A stretch of 38,961 bases of DNA, taken from positions 1 to 38,961 of the forward strand of contig JAUJOO010000015.1 of assembly GCA_030447585.1 (NCBI GenBank). Reading direction: 5' to 3'. A program made the position numbers and the translations under genes. Shown here piece after piece: positions 23,462-31,323 of the stretch. Under the pieces are notes generated by a model, which ran no database searches, had not been told where the DNA came from, and saw nothing but the letters and a program-made list of their open reading frames with translations. The DNA is from Nocardioidaceae bacterium (GTDB taxonomy: Bacteria > Actinomycetota > Actinomycetes > Propionibacteriales > Nocardioidaceae). Position 1 is the first letter of the stretch. Every line of letters starts with the position of its first letter.

Positions 23462-26224
23462 GTGCCCGCCGCTAGCGACCGCCCGCCGGTAATCCATGAG
23501 GGTCTCCCGACGCAGCTGCCTGACATCGACCCCGAGGAGACGCAGGAGTGGCTTGACTCGCTCGACGCACTCCTCGACGAGCGTGGCAGGACCCGGGCCC
23601 GCTACGTGATGCTGAGGCTGTTGGAGCGCGCGCGTGAGAGCAACGTCGGCGTGCCGGCGCTGCGCAGCACCGACTACATCAACACCATCTCCCCCGAGCG
23701 TGAGCCGTGGTTTCCCGGCGACGAAGACGTCGAGCGCCGCATCCGGGCTTTCATCCGCTGGAACGCCGCCGTGATGGTGTCGCGGGCGAACCGCAAGGGC
23801 CTCGAGGTCGGCGGCCACATCGCCACCTACCAGTCGGCAGCAAGCTTGTACGAGGTGGGGTTCAACCACTTCTTCCGAGGCAAGGACCACCCCGGCGGGG
23901 GCGACCAGGTCTTCATCCAGGGCCATGGCTCCCCCGGCATCTACGCCCGCGCCTTCCTCGAGGGACGGCTAAGTGAGGACCAGCTCGACGGGTTCCGCCA
24001 AGAGGTGTCCCGCGGACCGGGACGAGGTCTGTCGTCATACCCGCACCCGCGGCTGATGCCGGACTTCTGGGAGTTCCCGACGGTCTCGATGGGGCTCACG
24101 GGCATCAACTCGATCTACCAGGCTCGCTTCAACCGCTATCTCCACAACCGCAAGATCAAGGACACCAGCGACCAGCACGTCTGGGCCTTCCTGGGCGACG
24201 GTGAGATGGGCGAACCGGAGTCGCTCGGCGCCATCGGCGTCGCCGCCCGCGAGGAGCTCGACAACCTCACCTTCGTCGTCAACTGCAACCTGCAGCAGCT
24301 CGACGGCCCGGTGCGGGGCAACGGGAAGATCATCCAGGAGCTGGAAGCCACCTTCCGCGGCGCCGGCTGGAACGTCATCAAGGTCGTGTGGGGCCGCGAA
24401 TGGGATGCGCTGCTCGCCCGCGACGTCGACGGTGTCCTCGTCAACCAGATGAACGCCACACCCGACGGCCAGTTCCAGACGTACTCCGTCGAGAGCGGTG
24501 CGTACATCCGCGAGCACTTCTTCGGCGGTGATCCCCGGCTGCGCGCCATGGTCAAGAACGTGTCTGACGAGGAGCTGCGCAAGCTGCCTCGCGGCGGCCA
24601 CGACTACCGCAAGGTGTACGCGGCCTTCAAGGCCGCAACCGAGCACGTCGGGCAGCCCACCGTCATCCTCGCCAAGACAATCAAGGGTTGGACGATCGAC
24701 GCCCTCGAGGGCCGCAACGCAACCCACCAGATGAAGAAGCTCACCAACGACGACCTGAAGAAGTTCCGCGACAGGCTCTTCTTGCCCATCAGCGACGAGG
24801 ACATCGACCGCGACGAGGTGGCGCCGTTCTACCACCCCGGCAAGGACTCCCCCGAGGTCGAGTACATGGTCGAACGCCGCCGGCAGCTCGGCGGGCCGCT
24901 GCCACAGCGGCGGGTCGACGCGCAGCCGGTCAAGCTGCCGGGGGACGAGATGTATACCGAGCTCAAGGAGGGCTCAGGCAAGCAGGCCATCGCCACCACC
25001 ATGGCGTTCGTCCGCCTGTTGCGCGACCTGATGAAGGACCCGGAGATCGGTCACCGGATCGTGCCGATCGCCCCCGACGAGTACCGGACGTTCGGCATGG
25101 ACTCGATGTTCCCGACGTCGAAGATCTACTCGCCACACGGCCAGCAGTACGAGAGTGTCGACCGGGCCATGCTGCTGACCTACCGCGAGTCGGTGCAGGG
25201 GCAGATGCTGCACGAGGGCATCAGCGAGGCAGGCGCGATGGGTTCGACGATTGCGGCCGGCACGGCATACGCGACCCACGGCGAACACATGATCCCCGTC
25301 TACATCTTCTACTCGATGTTCGGCTTCCAGCGCACGGCCGACTCGATCTGGGCGTACGCCGACCAGCTCGGACGAGGCTTCTTGATCGGTGCCACGGCAG
25401 GTCGGACCACGCTGACCGGGGAAGGTCTGCAGCATGCGGACGGTCACTCGCCCCTGATGGCGGCCACCAACCCCGCCTGCGTCGCCTACGACCCGGCGTT
25501 CGCCTACGAGATCAGCCACATCGTGCAGAGCGGCCTGCAGCGGATGTACGGCTCCACGGACGATCACCCGCAAGGCGAGAACGTCTTCTTCTACCTGACC
25601 GTCTATAACGAGCCGACGATCCAGCTGCCCGAGCCCGACGGCGTCAACGTCGAGGGGATCCTCCAAGGCATGCACCTCGCCAGGCCGGCCGACACCGGTG
25701 ACGGTGACAACCGGCCCCGCATCCAGCTGCTCGCGTCGGGGGTGGCTGCCGCGTGGGCGATCCGGGCCCAGCAGCTGCTGGCCGACCAGTGGGATGTGCG
25801 CGCCGATGTGTGGTCGGTGACGTCGTGGAACGAGCTCACCCGCGAGGCATTGGCGGTCGACTCGTGGAATCTGCTGCATCCGGGCGACCGGCGGACGCCG
25901 TACATCACGACCACCCTCGGTCAGACTGACGGGCCGGTGCTCGCGGTCACTGACTACATGCGAGCGGTCCCGGACCAGATCTCGCAGTGGGTGCCGTCTG
26001 ACTGGCACTCGTTGGGGACGGACGGGTTCGGCTTCGCCGACACCAGGGCGGCGGCCCGCCGGTTCTTCAAGGTCGACGCCGAGTCGATCGCGGTGGCGGC
26101 GCTCGAGGCGCTCGCCGAGCGCGGCGAGGTCGACCCGTCGAAGGCAGTGGAGGCGCTGGCCAAGTACCGCATCGATGACCCGACGGCTGTCGCTGGTGTC
26201 AAGCAGGAGGGTGCCGGCGCCTGA
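23462..26224 (+). CDS. aceE: Pyruvate dehydrogenase E1, homodimeric
   Basis: Thiamine-diphosphate enzyme that decarboxylates pyruvate and passes the acetyl group to the lipoyl domain of E2, linking glycolysis to the TCA cycle. The 920-residue length is that of the single-chain AceE type. Marks seen are [40 protein letters not shown], the ThDP motif [10 protein letters not shown] to [11 protein letters not shown] (about residues 247-282), the KTIKGW block, and [15 protein letters not shown] in the second domain. The GTG start has GAAGGGGG upstream. E2 and E3 genes are not adjacent, as usual in actinobacteria, where AceE can join a mixed pyruvate/oxoglutarate dehydrogenase complex. Confidence 0.96.
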   Translation: MPAASDRPPVIHEGLPTQLPDIDPEETQEWLDSLDALLDERGRTRARYVMLRLLERARESNVGVPALRSTDYINTISPEREPWFPGDEDVERRIRAFIRWNAAVMVSRANRKGLEVGGHIATYQSAASLYEVGFNHFFRGKDHPGGGDQVFIQGHGSPGIYARAFLEGRLSEDQLDGFRQEVSRGPGRGLSSYPHPRLMPDFWEFPTVSMGLTGINSIYQARFNRYLHNRKIKDTSDQHVWAFLGDGEMGEPESLGAIGVAAREELDNLTFVVNCNLQQLDGPVRGNGKIIQELEATFRGAGWNVIKVVWGREWDALLARDVDGVLVNQMNATPDGQFQTYSVESGAYIREHFFGGDPRLRAMVKNVSDEELRKLPRGGHDYRKVYAAFKAATEHVGQPTVILAKTIKGWTIDALEGRNATHQMKKLTNDDLKKFRDRLFLPISDEDIDRDEVAPFYHPGKDSPEVEYMVERRRQLGGPLPQRRVDAQPVKLPGDEMYTELKEGSGKQAIATTMAFVRLLRDLMKDPEIGHRIVPIAPDEYRTFGMDSMFPTSKIYSPHGQQYESVDRAMLLTYRESVQGQMLHEGISEAGAMGSTIAAGTAYATHGEHMIPVYIFYSMFGFQRTADSIWAYADQLGRGFLIGATAGRTTLTGEGLQHADGHSPLMAATNPACVAYDPAFAYEISHIVQSGLQRMYGSTDDHPQGENVFFYLTVYNEPTIQLPEPDGVNVEGILQGMHLARPADTGDGDNRPRIQLLASGVAAAWAIRAQQLLADQWDVRADVWSVTSWNELTREALAVDSWNLLHPGDRRTPYITTTLGQTDGPVLAVTDYMRAVPDQISQWVPSDWHSLGTDGFGFADTRAAARRFFKVDAESIAVAALEALAERGEVDPSKAVEALAKYRIDDPTAVAGVKQEGAGA

Positions 26225-26251
26225 CCCTGCCTGCTTTTGTGGCGCAAAGAT

Positions 26252-26350
26252 CCGAGCCTCAGGTGGCTCCAGCTACCTCACGCTCGGAGCTCTGGCCGTC
26301 CTTCGCCCAAGGATCCGAGCCTCAGGTTGCCCCAGCTACCTCACGCTCGG
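26252..26350 (+). repeat. Two copies of a 36-nt imperfect palindrome (REP-like)
   Basis: Copies at 26252-26287 and 26315-26350 both run CCGAGCCTCAGG, a 12-base loop region, then CCTCACGCTCGG. The arms pair CCGAGC with GCTCGG and AGG with CCT, with two mismatches. Copy spacing is 63 bases. They lie just past aceE and just past the end of the nuclease-like gene. Three more copies are at 27451-27627, all in the same orientation. Confidence 0.8.
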
Positions 26351-26392
26351 AAGCTGGCCTGGTTGGGTGAGCCTGCGCCATTTGCCTGGCGG

Positions 26393-27343
26393 TCAGCCTG
26401 GCCAGCCACCGCGGCGGAACATGCTCACCAGCTGACTTCCCACCCGCGTCTGCAAATGGCGTATCGCGTAGGAGGAGAAGATCAGCAAACCACCCGAGAT
26501 GCTGATGTCATTCTGGCGTAGCAGGTCGTCGTCCCACTGGCGAACTTCGGAGTGTGGGATGCCGTGGATCTCCGTACGGACGCCGAACTCCGGCCAGTCG
26601 TTGTCCAGGAAGTAGCGTCCGTCACGTCGTTGGATCGCACGTTGGCGGCTGGGCTCAGGAAGGTGCAACCGGCGTCGTAGCAAGTCGAACTCCCGCTCAG
26701 GCAGCGACTCGATGCCTCCTTCGGCGTCGCGGATCGACTCAACGATGATGGCCCGGTTTCGACACCGTCCGCGACGGCTGAGGGCATCCCACAAGGCAGC
26801 GGTTCGAGTCCTGCGCTGCTGAACCGCCGCCAGGACGAGGGCTCGGGAGCGGCGTTCAGCGATCCGCTGGCTTGCCTCGTCGAGGATGCTGCGCGCCAGC
26901 CTGGTGCGCGGTGGCACTGCTGTCGGGTTCACGTCCTCCGGCCCGAGCTTGGTCGACCACCGCAGTTGCACGTTCCAGTCGCGGGGGACATCGAGTTGCC
27001 GCTTCCTTGGGTCGTACGAGGAGCCGGGGATGACGACCGTGAACGCGTCAGGTTCAAACCCGCGGAGTCCGTCATGGAGAGCAGCCGAGAGGCCGCAGAG
27101 AAGCGTCCCGCGTGGCCCGGCCAGCAGGACAACCCACATACGTTGATCAGGCGTAAGTGGTCCGTTGTGGGTGACAACCACGCTTGCACTGGGGGCCTGC
27201 CAACGCCGCGCTGCCAGTTCGGCCCGCAGATGCCCGACGCCGTACCGCGAGCACGCGTCCTGACGGACCCACACGCCGTCACGACGTGCCACCGCCAGAA
27301 GCGCCGGGGAGCCGGGATCCAGAAGGGTCGCAAGTATTGCCAT
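26393..27343 (-). CDS. AbiEi-like / DUF559 (VSR-fold) nuclease-like protein
   Basis: A 316-residue protein. The N-terminal part (SRYGVGHLRAELAARRWQ) resembles the winged-helix of AbiEi-type regulators common in actinobacteria. The middle has VPPRTRLARSILDEASQRI. The C-terminal part (about 240-300: FLDNDWPEFGVRTEIHGIPH, then WDDDLLRQNDI) matches the DUF559/VSR-like endonuclease fold pattern D-x(n)-E-x-D/H-G-x-x-H...D-x-x-R-x-N, although the usual E-x-D-G reads E-I-H-G here, so catalysis is uncertain. No clear ribosome site precedes the ATG. Such genes are often singletons scattered in multiple copies. Here it is flanked on both sides by the 36-nt palindrome family, and no partner toxin gene is next to it. 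Confidence 0.75.
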   Translation of the reverse strand: MAILATLLDPGSPALLAVARRDGVWVRQDACSRYGVGHLRAELAARRWQAPSASVVVTHNGPLTPDQRMWVVLLAGPRGTLLCGLSAALHDGLRGFEPDAFTVVIPGSSYDPRKRQLDVPRDWNVQLRWSTKLGPEDVNPTAVPPRTRLARSILDEASQRIAERRSRALVLAAVQQRRTRTAALWDALSRRGRCRNRAIIVESIRDAEGGIESLPEREFDLLRRRLHLPEPSRQRAIQRRDGRYFLDNDWPEFGVRTEIHGIPHSEVRQWDDDLLRQNDISISGGLLIFSSYAIRHLQTRVGSQLVSMFRRGGWPG

Positions 27344-27450
27344 GTCAAGACCCGATCTCGGTTCGCGACGTCACGGAAGGCGGAAATGCCGGGCTGTGGA
27401 CAGGCACAGCGTCCCGTGTCTTGTGGACGGCCAACAGCCAGCCGAACGAA

Positions 27451-27627
27451 CCGAGCCCCAGGCAGCTAGGGCTACCTCATGCTCGGATGCTTGGGTGAGG
27501 CCAGCGGAAGGAACCGAGCCTCAGGCGGCTCCAACTACTTCATCCTCGGATGCTTGGGTGAGGCCAGCCGATCCTTCGGGTACCGGAAGAACCCAGCCCC
27601 ATTGAGCTCCAACGACCTGACGCTCGG
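27451..27627 (+). repeat. Three copies of the 36-nt imperfect palindrome
   Basis: Copies at 27451-27486, 27514-27549 and 27592-27627. They are more diverged than the first pair but keep the outer pattern C(C/A)GAGC...CTCGG. The first two are each followed by the same ATGCTTGGGTGAGGCCAGC, and the last by ATCCTTCGGGTA. Spacings are 63 and 78 bases. The last two copies lie inside the 3' end of the HAD gene and supply its final codons. Repeats are too divergent and spacers too few for a CRISPR array. Confidence 0.8.
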
Positions 27628-28270
27628 ATCCTTCGGGTAGGAAGTCAGATCTGATGTGCTCGGCGAGGACCGCTCTGATGGCCGCGATGGAGTCTGGCGT
27701 ACGCCGGTGGTGGATGGCGTGGATGCCGAACTGGCGCGCGCTCTCCACTATGTGCTCCTTGTCATCGAGGAAGACCATCTCGCCTGGTTGCACCCTCAGC
27801 CGGTCGCAGGTCAAGGCGTAGATGCGGGGGTCCGGCTTCTTCAGCCCCACCTCGTGGGAGTAGATGATCATGTCGACGAGCTGTTCGAACCCATAGCGGG
27901 CTTGCTCCTCGCGTCGCGCACCGTCGGCGGAGTTGCTGAGGATCGCCGTCTGGTACGCCGGCCGCAGCCCGCGGACGAAGTCGACCAGCTCGCTGTCGAG
28001 CTCGCCGCAGTACCAGTCCCACATGTCGGCCATGAACACGTCCGCATCAGACTCGCCTCGGCCGAACACGTCCATGAACCGCCGGCGGTACGCCTCCTCG
28101 CTCATCGCTCCGGTCCCCATGAGCTCGCGGGGGTCGATCATCGCCATGCGCTCATCGAATGCCTGTCGCTCCAGCTTTAGCCGCGCCGCCTCCCTGGACA
28201 GCCACACGTCGACGTCCTCGACCCTCTCGAGGACACCACCGACGTCGAAAACCACTGCCTTGACGGCCAT
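27521..28270 (-). CDS. HAD-superfamily hydrolase with repeat-derived C-terminus
   Basis: HAD-IA-type phosphatase-like protein, substrate unknown. Motif I is AVVFDVGGVLE with nucleophile Asp9; the usual second Asp is Gly, as in the epoxide-hydrolase-like branch of the family. Motif II is AILSNSADG, motif III the Lys in VGLKKPDPRIY, motif IV MVFLDDKEHIVESARQFG. The conserved part ends near AEHIRSDFLPEG. The last 35 or so residues (SERQVVGAQWGW and SEDEVVGAA before the stop) are encoded by two copies of the 36-nt palindrome, so the original stop seems to have been replaced by repeat sequence. ATG 28270 is preferred over the upstream start because it begins the HAD fold directly. Confidence 0.85.
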   Translation of the reverse strand: MAVKAVVFDVGGVLERVEDVDVWLSREAARLKLERQAFDERMAMIDPRELMGTGAMSEEAYRRRFMDVFGRGESDADVFMADMWDWYCGELDSELVDFVRGLRPAYQTAILSNSADGARREEQARYGFEQLVDMIIYSHEVGLKKPDPRIYALTCDRLRVQPGEMVFLDDKEHIVESARQFGIHAIHHRRTPDSIAAIRAVLAEHIRSDFLPEGSERQVVGAQWGWVLPVPEGSAGLTQASEDEVVGAA

Positions 28271-28354
28271 GAGTGGGACCTTCTCACGCCGTCGGCCACG
28301 CCGCAGTGACAACCGCTCCGTCCTCTGCGATCAGGAGTCAGGGCACGGAGCGGG

Positions 28355-28588
28355 CTACCACGTCAGCACCTGGTCAGTTGGGGTGCATCGAGCCCTTTGT
28401 AGCTGTGTCAGCAACCGGTCGATGGACCCGTGGAGCTGGTTGTGCCGGACACTTAGGGCCGGAAGTCGTCCCGCCTCGAGGGACGCCGCGAGCAGATGGC
28501 TCTCGATACGCATCTGGCGCTTGATACCGGTCACCCAGGCCGGGTCGGCTTCGCCCATGATCATGGTCATGGCTGTCTTCCAGGTCAC
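28355..28588 (-). CDS. Possible small protein, 77 residues, unrecognised
   Basis: A GTG-started frame with a plausible helical composition (WVTGIKRQMRIESHLLAASL, LHGSIDRLLTQLQRA) and coding-like third-position GC. A weak TGGAG lies about seven bases upstream. It stands alone on the minus strand between the PHP and HAD genes. I do not recognise the family; an overlapping frame in the same region is less protein-like. Confidence 0.4.
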   Translation of the reverse strand: MTWKTAMTMIMGEADPAWVTGIKRQMRIESHLLAASLEAGRLPALSVRHNQLHGSIDRLLTQLQRARCTPTDQVLTW

Positions 28589-28965
28589 GTCGTGGGCTCC
28601 ATTTCACACAGGTGAGGACGGTAGGGCGTAGATGTGGTCCAGCTGGTCCGCCATCGTCGGCCGCGTAGGGCCAAGAACGTCAGCCAGACCCTCGCTGAAG
28701 TAGCAACGCCGAGTGCACTCAGCAGACGGTCGATGAGCATGCACGATCACGATGTGCACTGCAGGAAGCCGGTCAATGGACACCTGGGCACCTCCTGCCC
28801 GATTCCGCTGGGCTCCCGGCCGAGTGGCCGAAGCCTCCTGCAGAAAACGCTACGGCACCGGTTCGGCGTTAGGTGGGAGCCGGAACGGCGAGTCGCGCTG
28901 CTCCCGGGAGCCGAAGCAGCCCCTCCACGCGGTATCGGAACCTGGCGCAGCAGTCGGGTCCGAAG
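28589..28965. other. Gene-poor gap with a tRNA-like sequence
   Basis: No frame in this stretch looks like a real gene. At 28811-28881 the sequence GGCTCCCGGCCGAGTGGCCG opens a 71-nt segment closing with GGGAGCC. The ends form a perfect 7-bp acceptor-like stem, the D-arm region resembles tRNA-Ser, and GGTTCG stands where a T-loop is expected. The anticodon arm pairs poorly and lacks T33, so it is at most a decayed tRNA. A CTCCCGGGAG palindrome follows near 28900. Confidence 0.35.
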
Positions 28966-30015
28966 TCAGCGCTTTGCGTGCGTCCATTCGAGAAGCTTCT
29001 CCCGCGGCCATGTGTTGACGATCCGATCGGCAGGTACGCCGTTCGCGACGGCGCGGGCACATCCGTAGTCCTGGAAGGCGAGCTGGCCCGGCGCGTGAGC
29101 ATCGGTGTCGATGCTGAAAAGGCAGTCCGCCTCCAGCGCGAGCCTGATCAGCCGTGACGGTGGGTCGCGCCGCTCCGGCCTCGAGTTGATCTCCACCGCG
29201 ACGTCGAACTGGACGCATGCCGCGAACACCACCTCTGCGTCGAAGTCTGACTCCGGTCTGGTGCCCCGCGACCCTTCGACAAGCCGCCCAGTGCAGTGAC
29301 CGAGCACGTTGGTGAAGCGGTTGCTGATCCCTGAGACCATCCGCATCGTCATCGTGTCTGCGTCGGCGCGCAGCTTGGAGTGGACGCTCGCCACGACGAC
29401 GTCCAGCTTCGCCAGCATCTCGTCGGTCTGGTCGAGCTTGCCGTCTTCGAGGATGTCGACCTCTATTCCGGGGAGGACCCGGAAGTCGTCTCCTTCTGCG
29501 GCCATCCGATCGTTGATGCCGGCTACGACAACGAGCTGCTCGTCCAGCCGCTCAGCGGTGAGCCCGTTTGCCACGGTAAGTCGCGGGGAGTGATCGGTGA
29601 GCGCCTGGTAGTCGTGGCCCATCGCACGCGCTGCCGCGACCATCTCCTCGATGGGAGAGCCACCATCAGACCAGTCGGAGTGCGAGTGGAGGTCTCCTTT
29701 CAGTGCCGCCCTCAGCTCTTCGCCGCCTTCTGCGAGCGGTCTCCGGCCGCGCTCTCGAAGGGCCGCCAGCCTGGCCGGCACCCCACCGGCAGCCGCCTCC
29801 ATGACGACCGCCGCCGTCGAGGGACCCACCGAGGGAATCTCAGTAAGCGAGTTCGCAGTGATACGCGCCGCCATCTCCTCGTCTGACAGCGCACTCAACG
29901 CCCAGGACGCCTTGCGGTAGGCCCGTACACGGCGCGTCTCCGCGCGTTCACGCTCCAACCAGTAGGCGATCTCTGAAAGCGCTGCGATCCCGTCCACCCC
30001 GCCATCTTGCCCCAT
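28966..30015 (-). CDS. HhH plus PHP-domain protein, polymerase-X-like without polymerase
   Basis: A 349-residue protein. The N-terminal about 95 residues (EIAYWLERERAETRRVRAYRKA, then ITEIPSVGPSTA-like helix-hairpin-helix LTEIPSVGPSTAAVVMEAAA) resemble the 8-kDa DNA-binding domain of DNA polymerase X. The rest is a PHP phosphoesterase: DLHSHSDWSDG (108-118), LTDHSPRL, LPGIEVDIL, ASVHSKLRAD, LGHCTGRL and SIDTDAHAPGQL give the metal-ligand set. The polymerase palm is absent. A role in DNA 3'-end or base-repair processing, or as a histidinol-phosphatase-like phosphoesterase, is possible. I chose ATG 30015; a GTG at residue 7 is an alternative. It diverges from fasR with only 50 bases between. 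Confidence 0.88.
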   Translation of the reverse strand: MGQDGGVDGIAALSEIAYWLERERAETRRVRAYRKASWALSALSDEEMAARITANSLTEIPSVGPSTAAVVMEAAAGGVPARLAALRERGRRPLAEGGEELRAALKGDLHSHSDWSDGGSPIEEMVAAARAMGHDYQALTDHSPRLTVANGLTAERLDEQLVVVAGINDRMAAEGDDFRVLPGIEVDILEDGKLDQTDEMLAKLDVVVASVHSKLRADADTMTMRMVSGISNRFTNVLGHCTGRLVEGSRGTRPESDFDAEVVFAACVQFDVAVEINSRPERRDPPSRLIRLALEADCLFSIDTDAHAPGQLAFQDYGCARAVANGVPADRIVNTWPREKLLEWTHAKR

Positions 30016-30053
30016 GGGGGAGCTTTTGTTCAGAGCGGACAAAGCCGACTCGC

Positions 30054-30066
30054 TAGGCTCAGATCA
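30054..30066 (+). promoter_or_regulatory. Candidate -10 placing the fasR transcript start at its ATG
   Basis: TAGGCT (30054-30059) ends six bases before the fasR ATG at 30066, and no Shine-Dalgarno-like sequence is present. This is the layout of a leaderless mRNA, common in actinobacteria. The -35 region is weak (TTGTTC at 30026 is too far away). Confidence 0.4.
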
Positions 30067-31244
30067 TGCCCGGATCCATGGAGCGGCCCACCGCAGCGGC
30101 TACCCGCCAGCTAGAGAAGTCCGTGGGCACGCTCACGCAGGCAGCGATCACTCAGATGCATGCCGAACTTCCCTGGTTTCGAGCGCTCGCCGCAGAGGAC
30201 CGGTCCTGGATCGGCTTGATCGCCGGCGCAGGCATCTCGTCGTTCGTCGACTGGTACCGCGACGACAACCCGGACAGCCCTGCCGTTACTTCCGACGTCT
30301 TCGGGACCGCGCCCCGTGAGCTGACCGGCGTCGTGACGTTGCAGCAGACGGTCGAGATGGTTCGTACGACGATCGGCGTGGTCGAGGCGCACGTCGACGA
30401 GGTCGTCGGCAGCAGCGACGCACAGTCGGTGCGCGAGGCGGTGATGCGCTACTCACGAGAGATAGCCTTCGCCGCCGCCGAGGTGTACGCACGGGCGGCC
30501 GAGCAGCGTGGCGCCTGGGACGCTCGCCTCGAGGCGCTCATCGTCGACTCCGTGCTCCGCGGCGAGGCAGACGACGCAGTGCGGTCACGGGCCACCGCTC
30601 TTGGCTGGGCTTCCACCAGCGGCGTCTGCGTCGTACTCGGCTTCACCCCGCACGGAGACTCCGCCACGGTGGTCGACGCCATCAAGCGCTCGGCTCGGGC
30701 GCGACGGCTCGACGCCCTGTGCGCCGTCCAAGGTGAGCGCCTGGTGGTGGTGCTCGGCGGAGTCGACGACCCCGACAAGGCCGCCAGCGGCATCGCGGAC
30801 CACTTCGGCGACGGAGCGGTCGTCACCGGTCCGGTCGTGGCGGACCTGCTGGGCGCCGGCCGGTCCGCTCGGTCCGCTGTCGCCGGTCTGAGAGCCGCAG
30901 TCGCATGGCCGCAGGCTCCCCGCCCGGTGTCCAGCAACGACCTGCTGCCGGAGCGCGCTTTGTCGGGTGACGGTCACGCTCGGCGCGAGCTCGTGACCAC
31001 AGTGTTCGAACCACTGCGTGACGCTGGCTCGACCCTTCTCGACACCTTGACCGCATACCTCGACACCAGTGGGTCCATCGAGGCAACGAGTCGGCTCCTG
31101 TTCGTCCATCCCAACACCGTCCGCTACCGGCTTCGCCGCATCGCCGATGTCACCGGCCTGTCACCTAGCGACGCACGTGACGCTTACACGCTGCGGTTGG
31201 CACTGACCCTCGGTCGCCTGCTCACCTCGCCGGTGGCTTTGTAG
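30066..31244 (+). CDS. fasR: PucR/CdaR-type transcriptional regulator, FasR-like
   Basis: Probable activator of the adjacent fatty-acid synthesis genes. The 392-residue protein ends in a PucR-type helix-turn-helix: LLDTLTAYLDTSGSIEATSR, then LFVHPNTVRYRLRRIADVTG. The middle (about 150-290, GVCVVLGFTPHGDSATVV, LDALCAVQGERLVVVLGG) is a GGDEF-like/CdaR sensor region. The first 130 residues (LPWFRALAAEDRSWIGLIAG, FVDWYRDD) match the N-terminal domain of FasR. In Streptomyces coelicolor, FasR lies just before fabD-fabH-acpP-fabF and activates them; the same order here supports the assignment. Its start may be leaderless. The gap to fabD is 79 bases. Confidence 0.92.
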   Translation: MPGSMERPTAAATRQLEKSVGTLTQAAITQMHAELPWFRALAAEDRSWIGLIAGAGISSFVDWYRDDNPDSPAVTSDVFGTAPRELTGVVTLQQTVEMVRTTIGVVEAHVDEVVGSSDAQSVREAVMRYSREIAFAAAEVYARAAEQRGAWDARLEALIVDSVLRGEADDAVRSRATALGWASTSGVCVVLGFTPHGDSATVVDAIKRSARARRLDALCAVQGERLVVVLGGVDDPDKAASGIADHFGDGAVVTGPVVADLLGAGRSARSAVAGLRAAVAWPQAPRPVSSNDLLPERALSGDGHARRELVTTVFEPLRDAGSTLLDTLTAYLDTSGSIEATSRLLFVHPNTVRYRLRRIADVTGLSPSDARDAYTLRLALTLGRLLTSPVAL

Positions 31245-31323
31245 GTTTCCAACAAGATGAGGGCAGGAACTTTCGTCTCCATACGATCGGCACTGCGTCG
31301 AGGAGACCCGGCATGATGGGGAT

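Noticed and set aside
24974-26008. 344-codon minus-strand frame inside aceE
   Set aside because: Shadow of the aceE C-terminal half, which is strongly conserved in the plus frame.
26393-27343. Complete AbiE toxin-antitoxin system
   Set aside because: No AbiEii nucleotidyltransferase gene is adjacent on either side.
27451-27627. Regularly spaced 36-nt repeats as a CRISPR array
   Set aside because: Only two or three copies per cluster, repeats diverge at many positions, spacers share sequence with each other, and no cas genes are near.
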